In this document: positions 63,031 through 64,000 of the stretch, in pieces
Position numbering within the stretch: position 1 is the stretch's first letter
Layout of the letters: each line of letters starts with the position of its first letter
Program-made: the position numbers and the translations under genes
Assembly: GCA_020073705.1 (NCBI GenBank)
Contig: JAIQES010000017.1
Span: 1 to 64,000 of the forward strand
DNA length: 64,000 bases
Direction of reading: 5' to 3'
From: Terriglobia bacterium
GTDB taxonomy: Bacteria; Acidobacteriota; Terriglobia; Acidiferrales; UBA7541
The notes under the pieces: model-generated
The model's input: the letters and a program-made list of their open reading frames with translations, nothing else
Database searches by the model: none
What the model was told of the DNA's origin: nothing

Positions 63031-64000
63031 ATGCTGGATTTCTACGGTCTGAGAGAACAACCTTTCGGTATGACTCCAGACCCTGCATACCTCTACGCCA
63101 GCCGAACTCACGGCGAGGCGCTCGCATCACTCTTGTTCGGAATCAAAGACAATAGGGGATTCTTGGCGCTGATCGCTGAGCCGGGGATGGGTAAGACCAC
63201 CTTATTGTATCAATTGTTAGAAGAGTTGCGCGATTCTGCACGCACCGTGCTTTTGTTCCAAACCCAGTGTGACTCACGCGAATTTCTCGAGTACATCCTT
63301 CACGACTTAAACCTCGACGCTCAGGGAATGGGTCTCGTCGCGATGCACAATAAGTTGAACGAGCTATTGTTTGAAGAAATGCTCGGCGGAAAACGTTTTG
63401 TTTTGGTCGTAGACGAAGCGCAAAATCTTGACGAGTCCGTTCTAGAAACGGTGCGGATGCTTTCCAATTTCGAGAATCACCACACCAAGTTGTTACAAAT
63501 TGTCCTAGCGGGCCAACCTCGCTTGGCTGCAAAACTCGCACAGCCCCAGCTGTTGCAATTACGCCAGCGCATCGCGGTTCTGAGCAAACTGGAGCCCCTC
63601 AACGAAACCGAGACATCCTTGTATCTCGAGCACCGACTCAAGGTGGCAGGCTATTGCGGCGAACCGCTCTTCGAACAAGACGCTGTCAGCTTAATAGCGC
63701 AACAAAGTCATGGTATTCCAAGGAACATCAATAACATTTGCTACAACTCGCTGTTACGGTCCCATACTCGAGGGCATCGGACCGTGACCTCCGAAATTGT
63801 GCAAGAGGCTGTGGCTCGTTTAGACCTCGGGTCTCTAGCTCCGCAACCACTCGCGATTGCTGACCGTGGGGCCAGTCGGATTGTGCCGTCTCTTCCTTCT
63901 AGTATTTCAGGATCTGACTCGCCTCCAATTGCGGATCCTGTCTTGGGTGATATTCAAACCACAACGCAACTCACGTACACGCCGCTCGCACAAGTCAGCG
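63031..64000 (+). CDS. ExeA/GspA-like AAA ATPase (cut by window end)
   Basis: At least 323 residues are in the window and no stop is reached. The start MLDFYGLREQPFGMTPDPAY is typical of ExeA-type ATPases of general secretion, pilus or exopolysaccharide loci. Walker A is AEPGMGKTT near 49-57 and Walker B is VLVVDEAQNL near 124-133. The sensor and arginine finger are in VLAGQPRLAAKL and LRQRIA. From about residue 275 the chain becomes Pro/Ser/Thr-rich. In acidobacteria such proteins often accompany type II secretion or XrtA loci, but no such gene is in view. Begins at ATG 63031, or further upstream if fused to DUF2934. Confidence 0.88.
   Translation, partial: MLDFYGLREQPFGMTPDPAYLYASRTHGEALASLLFGIKDNRGFLALIAEPGMGKTTLLYQLLEELRDSARTVLLFQTQCDSREFLEYILHDLNLDAQGMGLVAMHNKLNELLFEEMLGGKRFVLVVDEAQNLDESVLETVRMLSNFENHHTKLLQIVLAGQPRLAAKLAQPQLLQLRQRIAVLSKLEPLNETETSLYLEHRLKVAGYCGEPLFEQDAVSLIAQQSHGIPRNINNICYNSLLRSHTRGHRTVTSEIVQEAVARLDLGSLAPQPLAIADRGASRIVPSLPSSISGSDSPPIADPVLGDIQTTTQLTYTPLAQVS

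Noticed and set aside
1-64000. CRISPR arrays, rRNA genes and prophage structural genes
   Set aside because: I saw no evenly spaced direct repeats, no rRNA-like stretch and no phage structural or lysis genes.

Overview
The window looks like a chromosome segment from an Acidobacteriota bacterium. The reasons are high GC in the core blocks, a von Willebrand-type protein of the kind typical of that phylum (6314-7513), the core order tilS-hpt-ftsH and rplU-rpmA-obgE-nadD-rsfS-rlmH, and several short conserved proteins of acidobacterial flavour. Assignment to the phylum is an inference from gene content. No rRNA and no CRISPR array is visible.

Layout. 1-1.7 kb: the end of an IS30-type transposase, then a DUF5996 protein and a UBP-type zinc finger protein. 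1.8-9 kb: tilS, an HPRT-like protein and ftsH, then small proteins, a VWA protein and an ABC ATPase. 9-16 kb: a gene-poor 0.8 kb stretch with a rearranged relic of a fibronectin-type gene, then a CzcCBA-type heavy-metal RND efflux operon and an AhpD-like protein. 16-20.7 kb: ribosomal proteins L21 and L27, ObgE, NadD, RsfS, a receiver-less sigma-54 activator and RlmH. 20.8-26 kb: glnB-amtB on the minus strand, a transposase relic, cobO, accD and folC. 26-31.6 kb: an exported TldD/TldE-like pair and a long cation diffusion facilitator. 31.7-36.6 kb: a GT39-type membrane glycosyltransferase, divergent from an 1129-residue GH18/NodB/GT2 fusion. 36.7-44.7 kb: hslVU, a fibronectin-like lipoprotein, an FAH-family enzyme, a transaldolase-like aldolase, small membrane proteins and a biotin-dependent carboxylase beta subunit.

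At 44.7-45.2 kb a tRNA-Ile(CAU) gene lies between two decayed tyrosine-recombinase tails. To its right the sequence becomes visibly poorer in GC and turns to signalling and efflux genes: two PilZ proteins, a hybrid histidine kinase with an NtrC-type regulator, an Fsr-type MFS exporter, a second RND pump with its own adaptor and TolC, OsmC, a LysR regulator with a YeiH transporter, an ECF sigma factor carrying a zinc-finger anti-sigma domain, a decayed response-regulator-like gene, and a DUF2934 segment running in frame into an ExeA-type AAA ATPase cut by the window end. This right part may be an old genomic island, or a region of accumulated insertions, next to the tRNA.

How genes work together: TilS (1847-3361) makes the lysidine that the tRNA-Ile(CAU) at 44855-44930 needs. 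HslV and HslU form one protease. GlnB and AmtB form an ammonium sensing and uptake module. The two RND operons export metals and probably organic toxicants. The 49276-50688 regulator probably receives phosphate from the kinase just upstream. No single large new system is evident. The most unusual items are the exported TldD/TldE pair, the three-domain glycan fusion, the sigma/anti-sigma fusion, the three-fold C-terminal region of the CDF protein, and the tRNA flanked by recombinase relics.
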